In this document: positions 15,260 through 24,083 of the stretch, piece after piece
Numbering within the stretch: the first letter of the stretch is position 1
Layout: the number at the start of each line of letters is the position of its first letter
Origin: Bog-473 sp963706555
GTDB taxonomy: Bacteria; Actinomycetota; Acidimicrobiia; Acidimicrobiales; RAAP-2
Length of the DNA stretch: 64,000 bases
Assembly (NCBI GenBank): GCA_963706555.1
Contig: OY970164.1
Location: 496,001 to 560,000, forward strand
Direction of reading: 5' to 3'
The notes under the pieces: model-generated
The model's database searches: none
What the model was told of the DNA's origin: nothing
What the model saw: only the letters and a program-made list of their open reading frames with translations
Position numbers and translations under genes: made by a program

Positions 15260-16957
15260 TCAGTAGAGCCCGACGACGTTGCCGTTCTCGTCGATGTCGA
15301 TCTTTTCCGCCGCGGGACTCGAGGAGAGCCCGGGCATCGTCCTCATGTCCCCGCTCACCAGGTAGACGAATCCGGCGCCCACGTTGGCCCTCGCTTCTCG
15401 GACCGGCAAGCGCCATCCCGTCGGGGCGCCCTTGAGAGACGGATCCGAGGAGATCGAGAGGTGCGTCTTGGCGATGCAAACGGGAAGATTGCCGAAACCA
15501 GCCCGTTCGTAGGTGGCGAGCTGGCGCGCCGCTGCCGGCAGATAGTCCACGCCGTCCGCCCCGTAGACCTCGGTGGCGATGGTCTCGATCTTCTGGCGCA
15601 GCGTTGCCTCGCTGTCGTAGAGCATCCGGAACGCAGACGGTTCGTCTGCTGCCTCGATGACCGCCTCCGCCAGTTCGACAGCACCCTTTCCCCCGTCGAC
15701 AAAGTGGGTGCAGACCGCTGTCCGCACCCCGACCGAAGCTGCGATCTCCCGGATCGCCGCATGCTCGGAGGCGAAATCCTCGGCAAAGGCGTTGATGGCT
15801 ACCACCGGAGTGACACCGTGGCGACGCACGATCTCCAAATGCTTGAGCAGGTTTGCGCCACCAAGATGTACTTCTTCGGGGTTCTCCTCGAGCATCTCGG
15901 GCGGCAGCGGCCGGCCGGCCGTCACCTTGTGGCGGCCAGAGTGCAGCTTGAGCGCACGCACGGTGGCGACGACGACTGCTGCGTCGGGCACCAAACCGGA
16001 CGTTCGACACTTGATGTTGAAGAATCGCTCGGCTCCCATGTCAGAGCCGAATCCCGCCTCAGTGATCAGGTACTCACCGGCGTGTATCCCGATCAGGTCG
16101 GCGACCACCGATGAGTTGCCGTGGGCGATGTTGCCGAACGGGCCGGCGTGCACCAGCACCGGTGTGTTCTCGAGCGTCTGGAGGAGGTTCGGCTTAATCG
16201 CATCGCGCATGATCACCGTCATGGCACCCGCTGCCTTGAGGTCCTCGGCGGTGACAGGCTCCCCACCAGCCGTAAACCCGACAACGATCCGCCGCAAGCG
16301 CGCCCGAAGGTCCTGGAGCGACGTGGCGAGCGCGAGCACCGCCATGACCTCTGAGGCCGCAGTGATGTCAAAGCCGGTCTGGCGGGGCGTTCCGTCCTCG
16401 CGGGTCCCGAGACCGGACACAATGTTGCGCAGGGAGCGGTCGTTGACGTCGAGCACCCTTCTCCAGGTGATCGCATGTGGATCGATCCCGAGTGCGTTGC
16501 CCTGTTGCACGTGGTTATCGACCATGGCGGCCAGGAGGTTGTTCGCCGCGGTCACGGCATGGAGGTCCCCGGTGAGATGCAGGTTGAGGTTCTCGAACGG
16601 CACGACCTGGCTGTAGCCACCACCTGCTGCGCCACCCTTGATCCCGAACGTCGGGCCCATGGAGGCCTGACGGATGGCGATGGTGGCCTGCTTCCCCAGG
16701 CAGCCCAGGGCCTGCCCGAGCCCGATGGTGGTCGTCGTCTTCCCCTCCCCCAGCGGCGTCGGCGTGATCGCCGTGACGACGATGTAGCGGGCCCGGGGGC
16801 GGCCGGCGAGGGTGGCGACCGTGTCGAGGTTGATCTTGGCCACGTTGGCGCCGTAGTGCTCGAGCATCGTGAGGGGAATCCCCATCTGCGCGGCGATCTC
16901 GTCGATCGGCCGCAACGTCGCCTGACGTGCGATCTCTATCGCTGGGGGAAGCGCCAT
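15260..16957 (-). CDS. fhs: formate--tetrahydrofolate ligase
   Basis: A 565-residue enzyme making 10-formyl-THF from formate, THF and ATP in one-carbon metabolism. The ATP-binding segment TPLGEGKTTTTIGLGQAL, the IRQASMGPTFGIKGGAAGGG region, NLHLTGDLHAV and TEAGFGSDMGAERF are all intact, and length matches the family (about 555-560). ATG 16957 is chosen because AAGGA lies about 9 nt upstream and MALPPAIEIARQA is the expected N-terminus; the longer open frame upstream to 17563 is not protein-like. It is convergent with tsaD. No THF riboswitch or other conserved leader could be recognised. Confidence 0.96.
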   Translation of the reverse strand: MALPPAIEIARQATLRPIDEIAAQMGIPLTMLEHYGANVAKINLDTVATLAGRPRARYIVVTAITPTPLGEGKTTTTIGLGQALGCLGKQATIAIRQASMGPTFGIKGGAAGGGYSQVVPFENLNLHLTGDLHAVTAANNLLAAMVDNHVQQGNALGIDPHAITWRRVLDVNDRSLRNIVSGLGTREDGTPRQTGFDITAASEVMAVLALATSLQDLRARLRRIVVGFTAGGEPVTAEDLKAAGAMTVIMRDAIKPNLLQTLENTPVLVHAGPFGNIAHGNSSVVADLIGIHAGEYLITEAGFGSDMGAERFFNIKCRTSGLVPDAAVVVATVRALKLHSGRHKVTAGRPLPPEMLEENPEEVHLGGANLLKHLEIVRRHGVTPVVAINAFAEDFASEHAAIREIAASVGVRTAVCTHFVDGGKGAVELAEAVIEAADEPSAFRMLYDSEATLRQKIETIATEVYGADGVDYLPAAARQLATYERAGFGNLPVCIAKTHLSISSDPSLKGAPTGWRLPVREARANVGAGFVYLVSGDMRTMPGLSSSPAAEKIDIDENGNVVGLY

Positions 16958-17336
16958 CTCACCGATCCTTCGGGGACTGGAAGCGGATCTACGCCTCCGT
17001 GTGCGGGTGCATCGTGCATCATGCCTCGCCGCGGAGGAACCCGGCCACGCCAGGTGCCGGAGGCTACCGGGGTTGCTACGGATGACAGCACCGAGACGCG
17101 GGAAAGGCCAACGCGACCAGGGTGAACGGCCACGGGAACCCCTCATGGCCCTGAGGGATGCGTCAGACGAATTGGGAGGATGTTGGGCCGTGGCGCGCCA
17201 GGAATTGGGGGACCGCACGCCAAACTGGCTTGACGGTGCTCGACCGCCTCCACGGAGCGTCATCCCAGCTTGATTGCGGTCTTTCGGCACAACAGTTCGT
17301 TTCGGATAGCGACAAGAGGGCAAGGAGTCGGTGCAC
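16958..17336. other. 379-bp divergent intergenic region
   Basis: This region separates fhs (minus) from the secreted repeat protein (plus). I see no supported gene in it. A TTGACG hexamer (about 17230) and short GC-rich inverted repeats are present, but no promoter or riboswitch can be assigned with confidence. Confidence 0.4.
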
Positions 17337-19619
17337 ATGATCGGACGGAATGATGCGGCGATGCGCGCCCCGCGTGAACGAGGAAGGTTCGGCCGCACCA
17401 CGTTGGCCGGCGTCCTCGCGTTGGGGGTCGGATCGATCCTCGGGGTCGTGGCACAGCTCCCATCAGGCGCCGCGAGCCCCAATGCCATTTCCTTCGGTTC
17501 GCCCACCTGGCAGACCGGAGTGCTGCCTGACGCGGGCAACCCGATCGCGCTCTCCTCGCCCAATGTGGCGAACCTGCCCCAAGGACGATCTGTCGTCGTC
17601 GGTGACGAATCGGGTCTCGTCTATACCTTCAATCTGGCGACAGGCGCCCGGGGATGGACCTACAACGCCGGTGCTCCGGTGAACTCGAGCCCGTCGGTGG
17701 GGGCCGTCACCCCGGGAAGTGCCTCCGACAGCGTCTTCGTCGGCTCAGGCGACGCGGCGATCCCCACGGCTGGCGGCTACCAGGCCATCAGCCCGAACGG
17801 CGGCGACCAGTGGTTCGTGCAGGAGACCAACCCGCCGACCGATCCGACCACGCACAGCGGCGTGCAGGCGTCGCTGGCCGTCGGCAACCTCCAAGGTGGC
17901 ACCGACGTGACCGCCGGCTCACTGGGCCAGAACCAGTACGCCCTCACCGCAAACAGCGGATCGCTCCTCACGGGATTCCCGTGGTTCCAGGCCGACAGCA
18001 ATTTCACAACGCCGGCCTTGGCCGACCTCTACAGCAACGGCACTACGGAAATCGTCGAGGGCGGCGACTCGTCCATGGGCTTGGCGTATGGCCAGCAATA
18101 TCTCAACGGCGGTCACCTGAGGATCCTCAGCCCCGCCGGCAACGCGGGAGCCCCGCAACCCAACGGTGGCCTCGACTGCGAGTACAACACCAATGAGACC
18201 GTCCAATCGTCGCCGGCAGTCGGTGAATTCTTCGGCAGCTCGTCGGTCGTCGGCATCGTCTTCGGAACCGGCGCCTTCTACCACTCCTCCGATACCAACA
18301 AGCTGATCGCCGTCGACAGCCATTGCAACTTCGCGTGGTCGGCCACACTCAACGGGAACACCAAGAGCAGCCCGGCGCTCGCTGATGTGCTCGGCAATGG
18401 CCAGCTGCAGGTCATAGAGGGTACCGACAACGGCACGACCGGTTCGGTGTACGCGCTCAATGGCGCCAATGGCGGTGTCTTGTGGCAAACTCCGATGAAC
18501 CGGGTGATCGGCTCAGTCGTGACAGCAGACCTCGGATCGGGCTACCAGGACGTCCTGGCTCCGACGGTCAACGGAGTGGTCGTGCTCGACGGCAAGACCG
18601 GGGCGGTCATTACGACGCTGCAACCCAACACAGGCTTCCAGAACTCGCCCCTCGTGACCGATGATCCCAATGGGACGATCGGCATCACGCTGGCGGGCTA
18701 CCAGGGCGGCGGAAGCATCGTGTACCACTACGAGATCGCGCGGTCGAACGGATCGGTCGTCAACGAGGCGGGGGCGTGGCCGCAGTTCCACCACGACCCA
18801 CAGCTGACGGGAGATGCAGGGACGGCTCAGGTCATTGAGGTCCCGTGCAACGCACCGTCGAGCACCCCACGCGGGTACTACCTGACTGCTTCGGATGGGG
18901 GTGTGTTCACATTCGGTAACGTCCCCTTCTGCGGCTCGACAGGAGCCATCGGCCTCAACAAGCCAGTGGTCGGCATTGCGGCGACTCCCGACGCCGGCGG
19001 CTATTGGCTCGTCGCCTCCGACGGGGGGATCTTCAGCTTCGGCGACGCCGCGTTCTACGGTTCGACGGGCGCCATCCATCTCAACCGGCCTATCGTCGGG
19101 ATGGCGGCAACACCTGATGGAAAGGGTTACTGGCTCGTCGCGTCCGACGGGGGGATCTTCAGCTTCGGCGACGCCGCGTTCTACGGCTCGACGGGCGCCA
19201 TCCACCTCAACCAACCCATCGTGGGCATGGCGGCCACACCCGACGGAAGGGGCTACTGGCTCGTCGCGTCCGACGGCGGGATCTTCAGCTTCGGCGACGC
19301 CGCGTTCCACGGCTCGACAGGCGCCATCCACCTCAACCAGCCGGTTGTCGGCATGGCCGCCACCCGTTCCGGACACGGCTATTGGCTCGTCGCCTCCGAC
19401 GGCGGGATCTTCAGCTTCGGCGACGCGACGTTCCACGGCTCGACAGGCGCCATCCACCTCAACCAGCCGGTTGTCGGCATGGAAGCCACGCCCACCGGAG
19501 GCGGCTATCGATTCGTCGCCGCAGACGGCGGGATCTTCAGCTTCGGCGACGCAGCATTCTTTGGCTCGACGGGCGCCATCCACCTCAACCGGCCCATCGT
19601 CGGGATGGCCGGCTTCTGA
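17337..19619 (+). CDS. secreted beta-propeller protein with six 42-residue C-terminal repeats
   Basis: A 760-residue exported protein. Residues 1-50 look like a signal peptide: an Arg-rich start, a hydrophobic core (TTLAGVLALGVGSILGVVAQL) and an AA-S cleavage region. About 50-490 is a PQQ/FG-GAP-like propeller with recurring SSPSVGAV, TTPALADLY, SSPALADVL and NSPLVTDDP blades and isolated cysteines. From 18873 to the end come six 42-residue repeats around YWLVASDGGIFSFGDA and GSTGAIHLN, nearly identical at DNA level (126-bp period). Such repeats are common in secreted Acidimicrobiia proteins; their function is not established. ATG 17337 is chosen because AAGGAG lies 9 nt upstream; GTG 17331 is too close. 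A role in surface binding or adhesion is a guess. Confidence 0.85.
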   Translation: MIGRNDAAMRAPRERGRFGRTTLAGVLALGVGSILGVVAQLPSGAASPNAISFGSPTWQTGVLPDAGNPIALSSPNVANLPQGRSVVVGDESGLVYTFNLATGARGWTYNAGAPVNSSPSVGAVTPGSASDSVFVGSGDAAIPTAGGYQAISPNGGDQWFVQETNPPTDPTTHSGVQASLAVGNLQGGTDVTAGSLGQNQYALTANSGSLLTGFPWFQADSNFTTPALADLYSNGTTEIVEGGDSSMGLAYGQQYLNGGHLRILSPAGNAGAPQPNGGLDCEYNTNETVQSSPAVGEFFGSSSVVGIVFGTGAFYHSSDTNKLIAVDSHCNFAWSATLNGNTKSSPALADVLGNGQLQVIEGTDNGTTGSVYALNGANGGVLWQTPMNRVIGSVVTADLGSGYQDVLAPTVNGVVVLDGKTGAVITTLQPNTGFQNSPLVTDDPNGTIGITLAGYQGGGSIVYHYEIARSNGSVVNEAGAWPQFHHDPQLTGDAGTAQVIEVPCNAPSSTPRGYYLTASDGGVFTFGNVPFCGSTGAIGLNKPVVGIAATPDAGGYWLVASDGGIFSFGDAAFYGSTGAIHLNRPIVGMAATPDGKGYWLVASDGGIFSFGDAAFYGSTGAIHLNQPIVGMAATPDGRGYWLVASDGGIFSFGDAAFHGSTGAIHLNQPVVGMAATRSGHGYWLVASDGGIFSFGDATFHGSTGAIHLNQPVVGMEATPTGGGYRFVAADGGIFSFGDAAFFGSTGAIHLNRPIVGMAGF
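18873..19616 (+). repeat. 126-bp in-frame tandem repeat (six copies, last shortened)
   Basis: Six copies of a 42-codon unit. The four central copies are almost identical in DNA, the first is diverged and the last ends after 38 codons. Recombination between copies could change the number. Confidence 0.9.
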
Positions 19620-19634
19620 CACACAAGGCAGTTT

Positions 19635-19658
19635 CCCTCTCTCCGTGCCGGAGGGGGG
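19635..19658 (+). terminator. possible hairpin after the repeat protein
   Basis: CCCTCTCTCCG, loop TGC, then CGGAGGGGGG, giving about 10 RNA pairs including G-U. It starts 15 nt after the stop codon. No U tract follows, so this is a weak terminator call. Confidence 0.35.
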
Positions 19659-19786
19659 AGGGGAGGGCAAGAGCCGGGGAGGGGCGCAGCCCTCACCCAC
19701 GCGATTTCCACTTTTTTCTCCAGTTCGGTGCTAAAGAGCGATCCGAATGTCATACTTGAAAAAAATGGGGCGAGAGGAGCTTCACT

Positions 19787-20566
19787 ATGGACCCCATCGA
19801 GAGCGAAACGATTGGTCAGGATCCTGTTGAGGAGCTGACCGCGACATTCTCCGAGACGGCCGGGCTCCTCTTCTCGGCTGGAAGCGTCAACGGCACGCTG
19901 GAACAGATCGTGACCGTTGCCGTGGAGACCATCGAGGGTTGCGACTTTGCCGGTCTGTTCCTGGTGCAGGGCGACACGGTCGTCACCCCGGTCTCCACAG
20001 ATCCGATCGTCGAGATCATCGACCTGTTGCAACATCAAACGGGCGAAGGTCCGTGTCTCGACGCAATCGCGCAAGGGGTCATGGTCTACGGCGACGACCT
20101 GGGCACCGACCCACGGTGGCCGAACTTCGGCCCCCGGGCCGGTGAGAACGGTATGCGCAGCGCGCTGGCCCTTCCACTGACTGCCAACGGCGCCCTCGGC
20201 GCCGTCAACCTCTATGCCACCTATTCCTCCGCCTTCGGCGTAGTCGACAGAGCCAAAGGCGTGATTCTGTCGTCGTTGGCGAGTGCAGCTCTCGCGGCTG
20301 CCCACCTGTACGAAGACGAGGAGCGTCGCATCGACAACCTGCACTCGGCCCTGAGCAGCCGGGAGATCATCGGGCAGGCACAAGGCATTCTCATGGAGCG
20401 CGAGCGGATCCCGGCAGACCAGGCTTTCGACATTTTGCGGCGGGCCTCGCTGTACCTGAACATAAAACTCAGGGAGGTGGCCCAGACGCTGGTCGACACC
20501 GGGGAGCGACCCGATACCGGCCCCCGCGACCGCCGAAAGGGCGACAAGCCGGGCGCACGGGACTGA
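19787..20566 (+). CDS. GAF-ANTAR domain regulator
   Basis: A 259-residue soluble two-domain protein. About residues 25-165 form a GAF sensor domain (ETIEGCDFAGLFLV, QTGEGPCLDAI, RSALALPL), and about 172-235 form an ANTAR RNA-binding domain (LSSREIIGQAQGILMERERIPADQAFDILRRAS). ANTAR proteins bind paired hexaloop RNA hairpins and act as antiterminators, often under control of the sensor domain. The ATG has GAGGAG 7 nt upstream. The tail is basic and low-complexity. No target leader with two ANTAR hairpins was recognised here, so its regulon is probably elsewhere. Confidence 0.9.
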   Translation: MDPIESETIGQDPVEELTATFSETAGLLFSAGSVNGTLEQIVTVAVETIEGCDFAGLFLVQGDTVVTPVSTDPIVEIIDLLQHQTGEGPCLDAIAQGVMVYGDDLGTDPRWPNFGPRAGENGMRSALALPLTANGALGAVNLYATYSSAFGVVDRAKGVILSSLASAALAAAHLYEDEERRIDNLHSALSSREIIGQAQGILMERERIPADQAFDILRRASLYLNIKLREVAQTLVDTGERPDTGPRDRRKGDKPGARD

Positions 20567-20580
20567 GCCGGCGGCGGGCG

Positions 20581-20701
20581 GTGGCCTGGCCTGGTGGGGC
20601 GGGCGGGCGGTGGCCTGGCCTGGTGGGGCGGGCGGGCGGTGGCCTGGCCTGGCCTGGTGGGGCGGGCGGGCGGTGGCCTGGCCTGGTGGGGCGGGCGGGC
20701 G
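20581..20701. repeat. 29-bp G-rich minisatellite, four copies
   Basis: Units at 20581-20609, 20610-20638, 20639-20672 (with an extra CTGGC) and 20673-20701, plus the first bases of a fifth. Each contains TGGGGCGGGCGGGCGGTGG on the plus strand, a strong candidate to fold as a G-quadruplex. It lies between the convergent GAF-ANTAR and amidase genes. There are no unique spacers, so it is not CRISPR. Confidence 0.9.
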
Positions 20702-20741
20702 GTGGCTGACGGCAACGTAGGCGGCCCGAGGACGTGAAGGT

Positions 20742-21776
20742 CTACGACCGGCTTCCCTTGAGAAACGTCTCGATTGCTCGGGCCAGGCCGTGGGCGATGA
20801 CCATCTGACCGTGCGCCGTGTCCGCGATCGAAGCCTCGAACGGATCGGTCAGGTACAGCGGCTCGATCACTGCTCCCGGCATCTGGCTCGGACTGGAGAA
20901 GTAACCTGCCTTGGCCGGCCCGATGAGGAGAAGGTGGTCGTAGGCAGCCGCTGCACTTGCAAGGCCACCCGCTGACGGATCACCGACGTAGGAGCCCAAC
21001 GAGGTGTCGAGAAGGACGCCGTCGTCGGGGATCCCCCAACCTTGTGCGTTCATGTCCGCCAGGACGTCGCGCTGCACCAATGTCGCCAGCTTCTGGTTGG
21101 CCGCGGCGAAGGAACGTGCGTTGTCATACGCCGTGAGGCTTCCGGCATTCTGGGGTGAAGAGCCTGCATCGAAGTAGATCCCGACCAACACGTCGGCGCG
21201 CGCGTCATTGGCACACGCATCGCGGGCGACGACGTCGTCGTGAGATCCCTCGAGAGTGAGGACACCTCCGGACGACATCCCCGGGGCGAGCCTTACGACG
21301 GTTGACTGCAACGTTCGCGAGACGACGACGCGAAACCCATTGGCTCGCAGCAACTGCAGTGCATCGAGCTCCACCGGAAGCGTCAAGTGGGCTTCGTCGA
21401 TCGCCGTGCCGGCCTCTGTGGTCCCCACGCCACCCGGATCGATGCCACCGTGTCCGGCGTCGAGAAACACCGTCTGGTGGCGATCACCCTCGGTGGGTGC
21501 GAACGCCATGCAGGCGCCCGGAGCGAAGGCGGCGGCATCGAGGGACTGACCGCCACTCGACGGATCGGCGCTTTGTGCCGCGCCACCACACCCCACTGCA
21601 GCAATCCCGGTGATGACGACCCCCATCACCACCCAGGGCTGTCGGCGGGGGCGCAACGAGCTCTTGCTGCGCACACTGCCCGGCATGGGCGGAGCAGTCG
21701 AATTCGACGCCACCGGCAATTCCATCATCGACCTCGGTCGCCTCGAGCGCCGGCACCAGACCGAGGGAAGAAACAC
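20742..21776 (-). CDS. N-acetylmuramoyl-L-alanine amidase-like lipoprotein
   Basis: A 344-residue Amidase_3-type protein. A hydrophobic stretch (VVMGVVITGIAAVGC) ends in a lipobox-like AVGC, indicating a lipid-anchored exported protein. The catalytic domain starts with VFLDAGHGGIDPGG (zinc His) and TAIDEAHLTL (zinc Glu). The third zinc ligand, usually the His of SIHANA, is replaced: the corresponding segment reads GIYFDAG. The C-terminal catalytic Glu region (GAVIEPLYLTDPFEASI) is kept. It may cleave peptidoglycan poorly or act as a binding protein or pseudo-enzyme. GTG 21776 has TACCAT 6 nt upstream, and the N-terminus before the lipobox is unusually long; a later ATG is possible. Confidence 0.75.
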   Translation of the reverse strand: MFLPSVWCRRSRRPRSMMELPVASNSTAPPMPGSVRSKSSLRPRRQPWVVMGVVITGIAAVGCGGAAQSADPSSGGQSLDAAAFAPGACMAFAPTEGDRHQTVFLDAGHGGIDPGGVGTTEAGTAIDEAHLTLPVELDALQLLRANGFRVVVSRTLQSTVVRLAPGMSSGGVLTLEGSHDDVVARDACANDARADVLVGIYFDAGSSPQNAGSLTAYDNARSFAAANQKLATLVQRDVLADMNAQGWGIPDDGVLLDTSLGSYVGDPSAGGLASAAAAYDHLLLIGPAKAGYFSSPSQMPGAVIEPLYLTDPFEASIADTAHGQMVIAHGLARAIETFLKGSRS

Positions 21777-21782
21777 CCGAGG

Positions 21783-21788
21783 ATGGTA
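21783..21788 (-). promoter_or_regulatory. -10 box of the amidase-like gene (leaderless)
   Basis: Minus-strand TACCAT, 6 nt, then GTG 21776. Confidence 0.4.
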
Positions 21789-21927
21789 GCGAGACGCTTG
21801 GGGCGAACGACATCGCCCTCCTTGCGCAGATACTCACAGCCGGCACGGGTGACGAGGACGAAACGAGCGTACGCTGCATCTGAGAACCGATGACAACGAC
21901 CGGTTCACGCCGGCCCGGGGAGGTCAG

Positions 21928-23025
21928 ATGAGCACGTACGGGTTGCAGAATGGTTCCGTGGAGATGGAGTCTGCTGGTCCGATTGCATTCGGACCAGCCG
22001 GCATCCTCTTCGTGGCCGACAACGGCACCGCGACGATATTCGCCGTCGAAGTGGGTGATCCCGCATCGGAGGCCGGGCCCGAACCCTTCGACCTGGAGAA
22101 TGTCGATGCAGCAGTGGCGTCGTTTCTGGGCTGCGAGACCACCGATCTGGTAATTCGGGACATGGCCGTGCATCCCACGTCACACAACGTGTTCCTGTCC
22201 GTCCAGCGCGGCCGGGGCGATCTGGGACAGGCCGTCCTCGTTCGGATCGGGGCGCTCGACGGCGCCATTTCCCACGTGTCGCTTGACGACATCCCCTTTT
22301 CTGCACTGAGTATCACCGACGCACCCGACGCCGACGACGAGCGACTGGACACGACGCTCCCCCTCGGCCCGGAGGGGGAAGAATTTCAATTCGGCGATCG
22401 GACCATCCGCCTCCTGCGCAGGCCGATACGGACGTCCACCGTGACCGACCTGGCCTACACGGACGGCTCCCTCCTCGTGGCCGGTCTCTCGAACGAGGAG
22501 TTCTCCTCGAAGCTGCGGCGTTTCCCCTTCCCCTTCGGCGACGAGGCCAAGGAAAACAGTCTCGAGATCTTTCATGTCTCGCACGGCAAGTGGGAAACCG
22601 CAGCACCGATCCGGACGTTCGTGCCCTACGAGGGCGGTCGGAGCATCGTGGCGGGTTACACATGCACGCCCATCGTGCACTTTCCCCTCGAAGATCTGGA
22701 GCCGGGGTCCAAGACCGTCGGGCGGACGGTGGCCGAGCTCGGCGCAGCCAATCAACCGTTGGACATGATCACGTTTGTCGACCAGGGCGAGGAGCACCTC
22801 CTTGTGGCCAACAGCGCCCACGGCCTGGTCAAGATCGCCCGTTGTGACATCGACGCACAGGAGCCGCTCACCGAACCCAAGGAGCCGGTCGGCGTGCCGC
22901 GCCAGACCACGGACTACCAGGGGGTCATCCGCCTGGCCAACCTCGCCGCCGACGTCGTCCTCGCGCTCCAGGTGGACGACAACGGTCGTCACCACCTCCG
23001 CTCATTGAAGACGTCTTCGCTCTAG
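21928..23025 (+). CDS. conserved hypothetical protein, probable beta-propeller
   Basis: A 365-residue soluble protein with no signal peptide or membrane segment. I do not recognise a named family. The sequence alternates short beta-strand blocks with phrases typical of propeller blades: AFGPAGILFVADNG, DMAVHPTSHNVFLSVQRG, VTDLAYTDGSLLVAG and DMITFVDQGEEHLLVANSAHGLVKI. This resembles seven-bladed NHL/YncE-type propellers. The ATG is supported by GGGGAGG 4 nt upstream. The next gene follows after 7 nt, so the two probably form one transcript and may work as a pair. Cys residues occur (GCETTD, YTCTP, ARCD), but no heme or metal motif is clear. Confidence 0.7.
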   Translation: MSTYGLQNGSVEMESAGPIAFGPAGILFVADNGTATIFAVEVGDPASEAGPEPFDLENVDAAVASFLGCETTDLVIRDMAVHPTSHNVFLSVQRGRGDLGQAVLVRIGALDGAISHVSLDDIPFSALSITDAPDADDERLDTTLPLGPEGEEFQFGDRTIRLLRRPIRTSTVTDLAYTDGSLLVAGLSNEEFSSKLRRFPFPFGDEAKENSLEIFHVSHGKWETAAPIRTFVPYEGGRSIVAGYTCTPIVHFPLEDLEPGSKTVGRTVAELGAANQPLDMITFVDQGEEHLLVANSAHGLVKIARCDIDAQEPLTEPKEPVGVPRQTTDYQGVIRLANLAADVVLALQVDDNGRHHLRSLKTSSL

Positions 23026-23032
23026 CTCGGCC

Positions 23033-24034
23033 TTGATCAGCGCATCGTGGTCGCGTTGCGGCGACGAAGACTGCATTCGCCTCTGCGGCGTCGAGCCTGG
23101 AGAGACCGTGCAGGTGTATCCCCACACGGCCGAGGTGGCCGCTCGTTTCCCACCAATGGCAGGCCACACCACGCGTGATGGTGACGACGTGTGCTTTGTT
23201 CCCCGATTCGCTTTCATGGAGGGCGCGCCCTACGCGGTCACGATCGGCGGGGCCATGGCGGCCGTCCTCGTCCGACCGGCGCGCCCCATCGGAGCGACGA
23301 CCGAGGTGCTGTCGATCCATCCGCTGGCACAGGAGGTTCCGCGCAATCTCTTGCGCTGTTATGTGGTCTTCTCCGCATCGATGGGCGAAGGGTACGCCAG
23401 GGAGCATCTCCGCCTTGTCGACGACCACGGCGCACCGCTCCACGACGCGTTGTTGTCAACGGAGTACGAACTGTGGGACGGGGCCCATCGTCGACTCACG
23501 GTCCTGCTGGATCCCGCCCGCATTAAACGAGGCCTTGCGGCGCACCGTCACACCGGGTATCCGATCCGGATCGGCCAGCCGTTTCGCCTCGTTGTCGACG
23601 CAGCTTTCCGCGATGCCCGGGGCGCCCCCCTTCGCTCCGGGGCCGAAAAGCACTACGACGTGGTCGCCGACGAACGGCGGCGGGTAATGCCGGAGGGCTG
23701 GGTACTGTGCAACCCCTCACGGCAGAGCCTCGAACCGCTGGACGTCCAATTCGACCGCCCACTCGACTATGGCCTGCTCAACCGTTGCCTTCATGTGGTC
23801 GATCCCGCCGGCCGACGCATCGCCGGAGCGGGAGAGGTCGGGCCGGCCGAACGATCGTGGCGGCTGCGACCGGCGGAGCCCTGGAGCGCAGGACCACATG
23901 AGCTGGTCATCGACGACGTTCTGGAGGACCTGGCGGGGAACTCGGTCACGAGGGTCTTTGACCGCGACCAGACCCGCCCCACCGACGCCATTCAGGAGAA
24001 ACGGCCATTCGCAATGACCTTCTTCCCACGTTGA
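23033..24034 (+). CDS. conserved hypothetical protein with an Ig-like (Big_5-type) region
   Basis: A 333-residue protein not assignable to a characterised family. The N-terminus is Cys-containing (SWSRCGDEDCIRLCGV). The middle part, HPLAQEVPRNLLRCYVVFSASMGEG, followed later by LDVQFDRPLDYGLLNR and VFDRDQTRP, resembles Ig-like domains that begin with a statement of limiting strands (Big_5). There is no signal peptide. The start is uncertain: TTG 23033 is the first in-frame start after the preceding stop, 7 nt away, and the next ATG would remove much of the N-terminal domain. Coupling to the upstream propeller-like gene is likely. Confidence 0.65.
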   Translation: MISASWSRCGDEDCIRLCGVEPGETVQVYPHTAEVAARFPPMAGHTTRDGDDVCFVPRFAFMEGAPYAVTIGGAMAAVLVRPARPIGATTEVLSIHPLAQEVPRNLLRCYVVFSASMGEGYAREHLRLVDDHGAPLHDALLSTEYELWDGAHRRLTVLLDPARIKRGLAAHRHTGYPIRIGQPFRLVVDAAFRDARGAPLRSGAEKHYDVVADERRRVMPEGWVLCNPSRQSLEPLDVQFDRPLDYGLLNRCLHVVDPAGRRIAGAGEVGPAERSWRLRPAEPWSAGPHELVIDDVLEDLAGNSVTRVFDRDQTRPTDAIQEKRPFAMTFFPR

Positions 24035-24071
24035 TGTGCCTGCTTACTCGCCGGTCACCGCACTATTCCCG

Positions 24072-24077
24072 TACGCT
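24072..24077 (+). promoter_or_regulatory. -10 box upstream of the FabH-like gene
   Basis: TACGCT, 6 nt, then ATG 24084, which begins a 20-codon ORF rather than the FabH frame. Confidence 0.4.
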
Positions 24078-24083
24078 GGGCCT

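Noticed and set aside
16958..17336. THF or SAM riboswitch before fhs
   Set aside because: No recognisable conserved core could be matched by eye; only ordinary GC-rich hairpins.
20581..20701. CRISPR array
   Set aside because: Units are contiguous with no unique spacers, and no cas gene is present.
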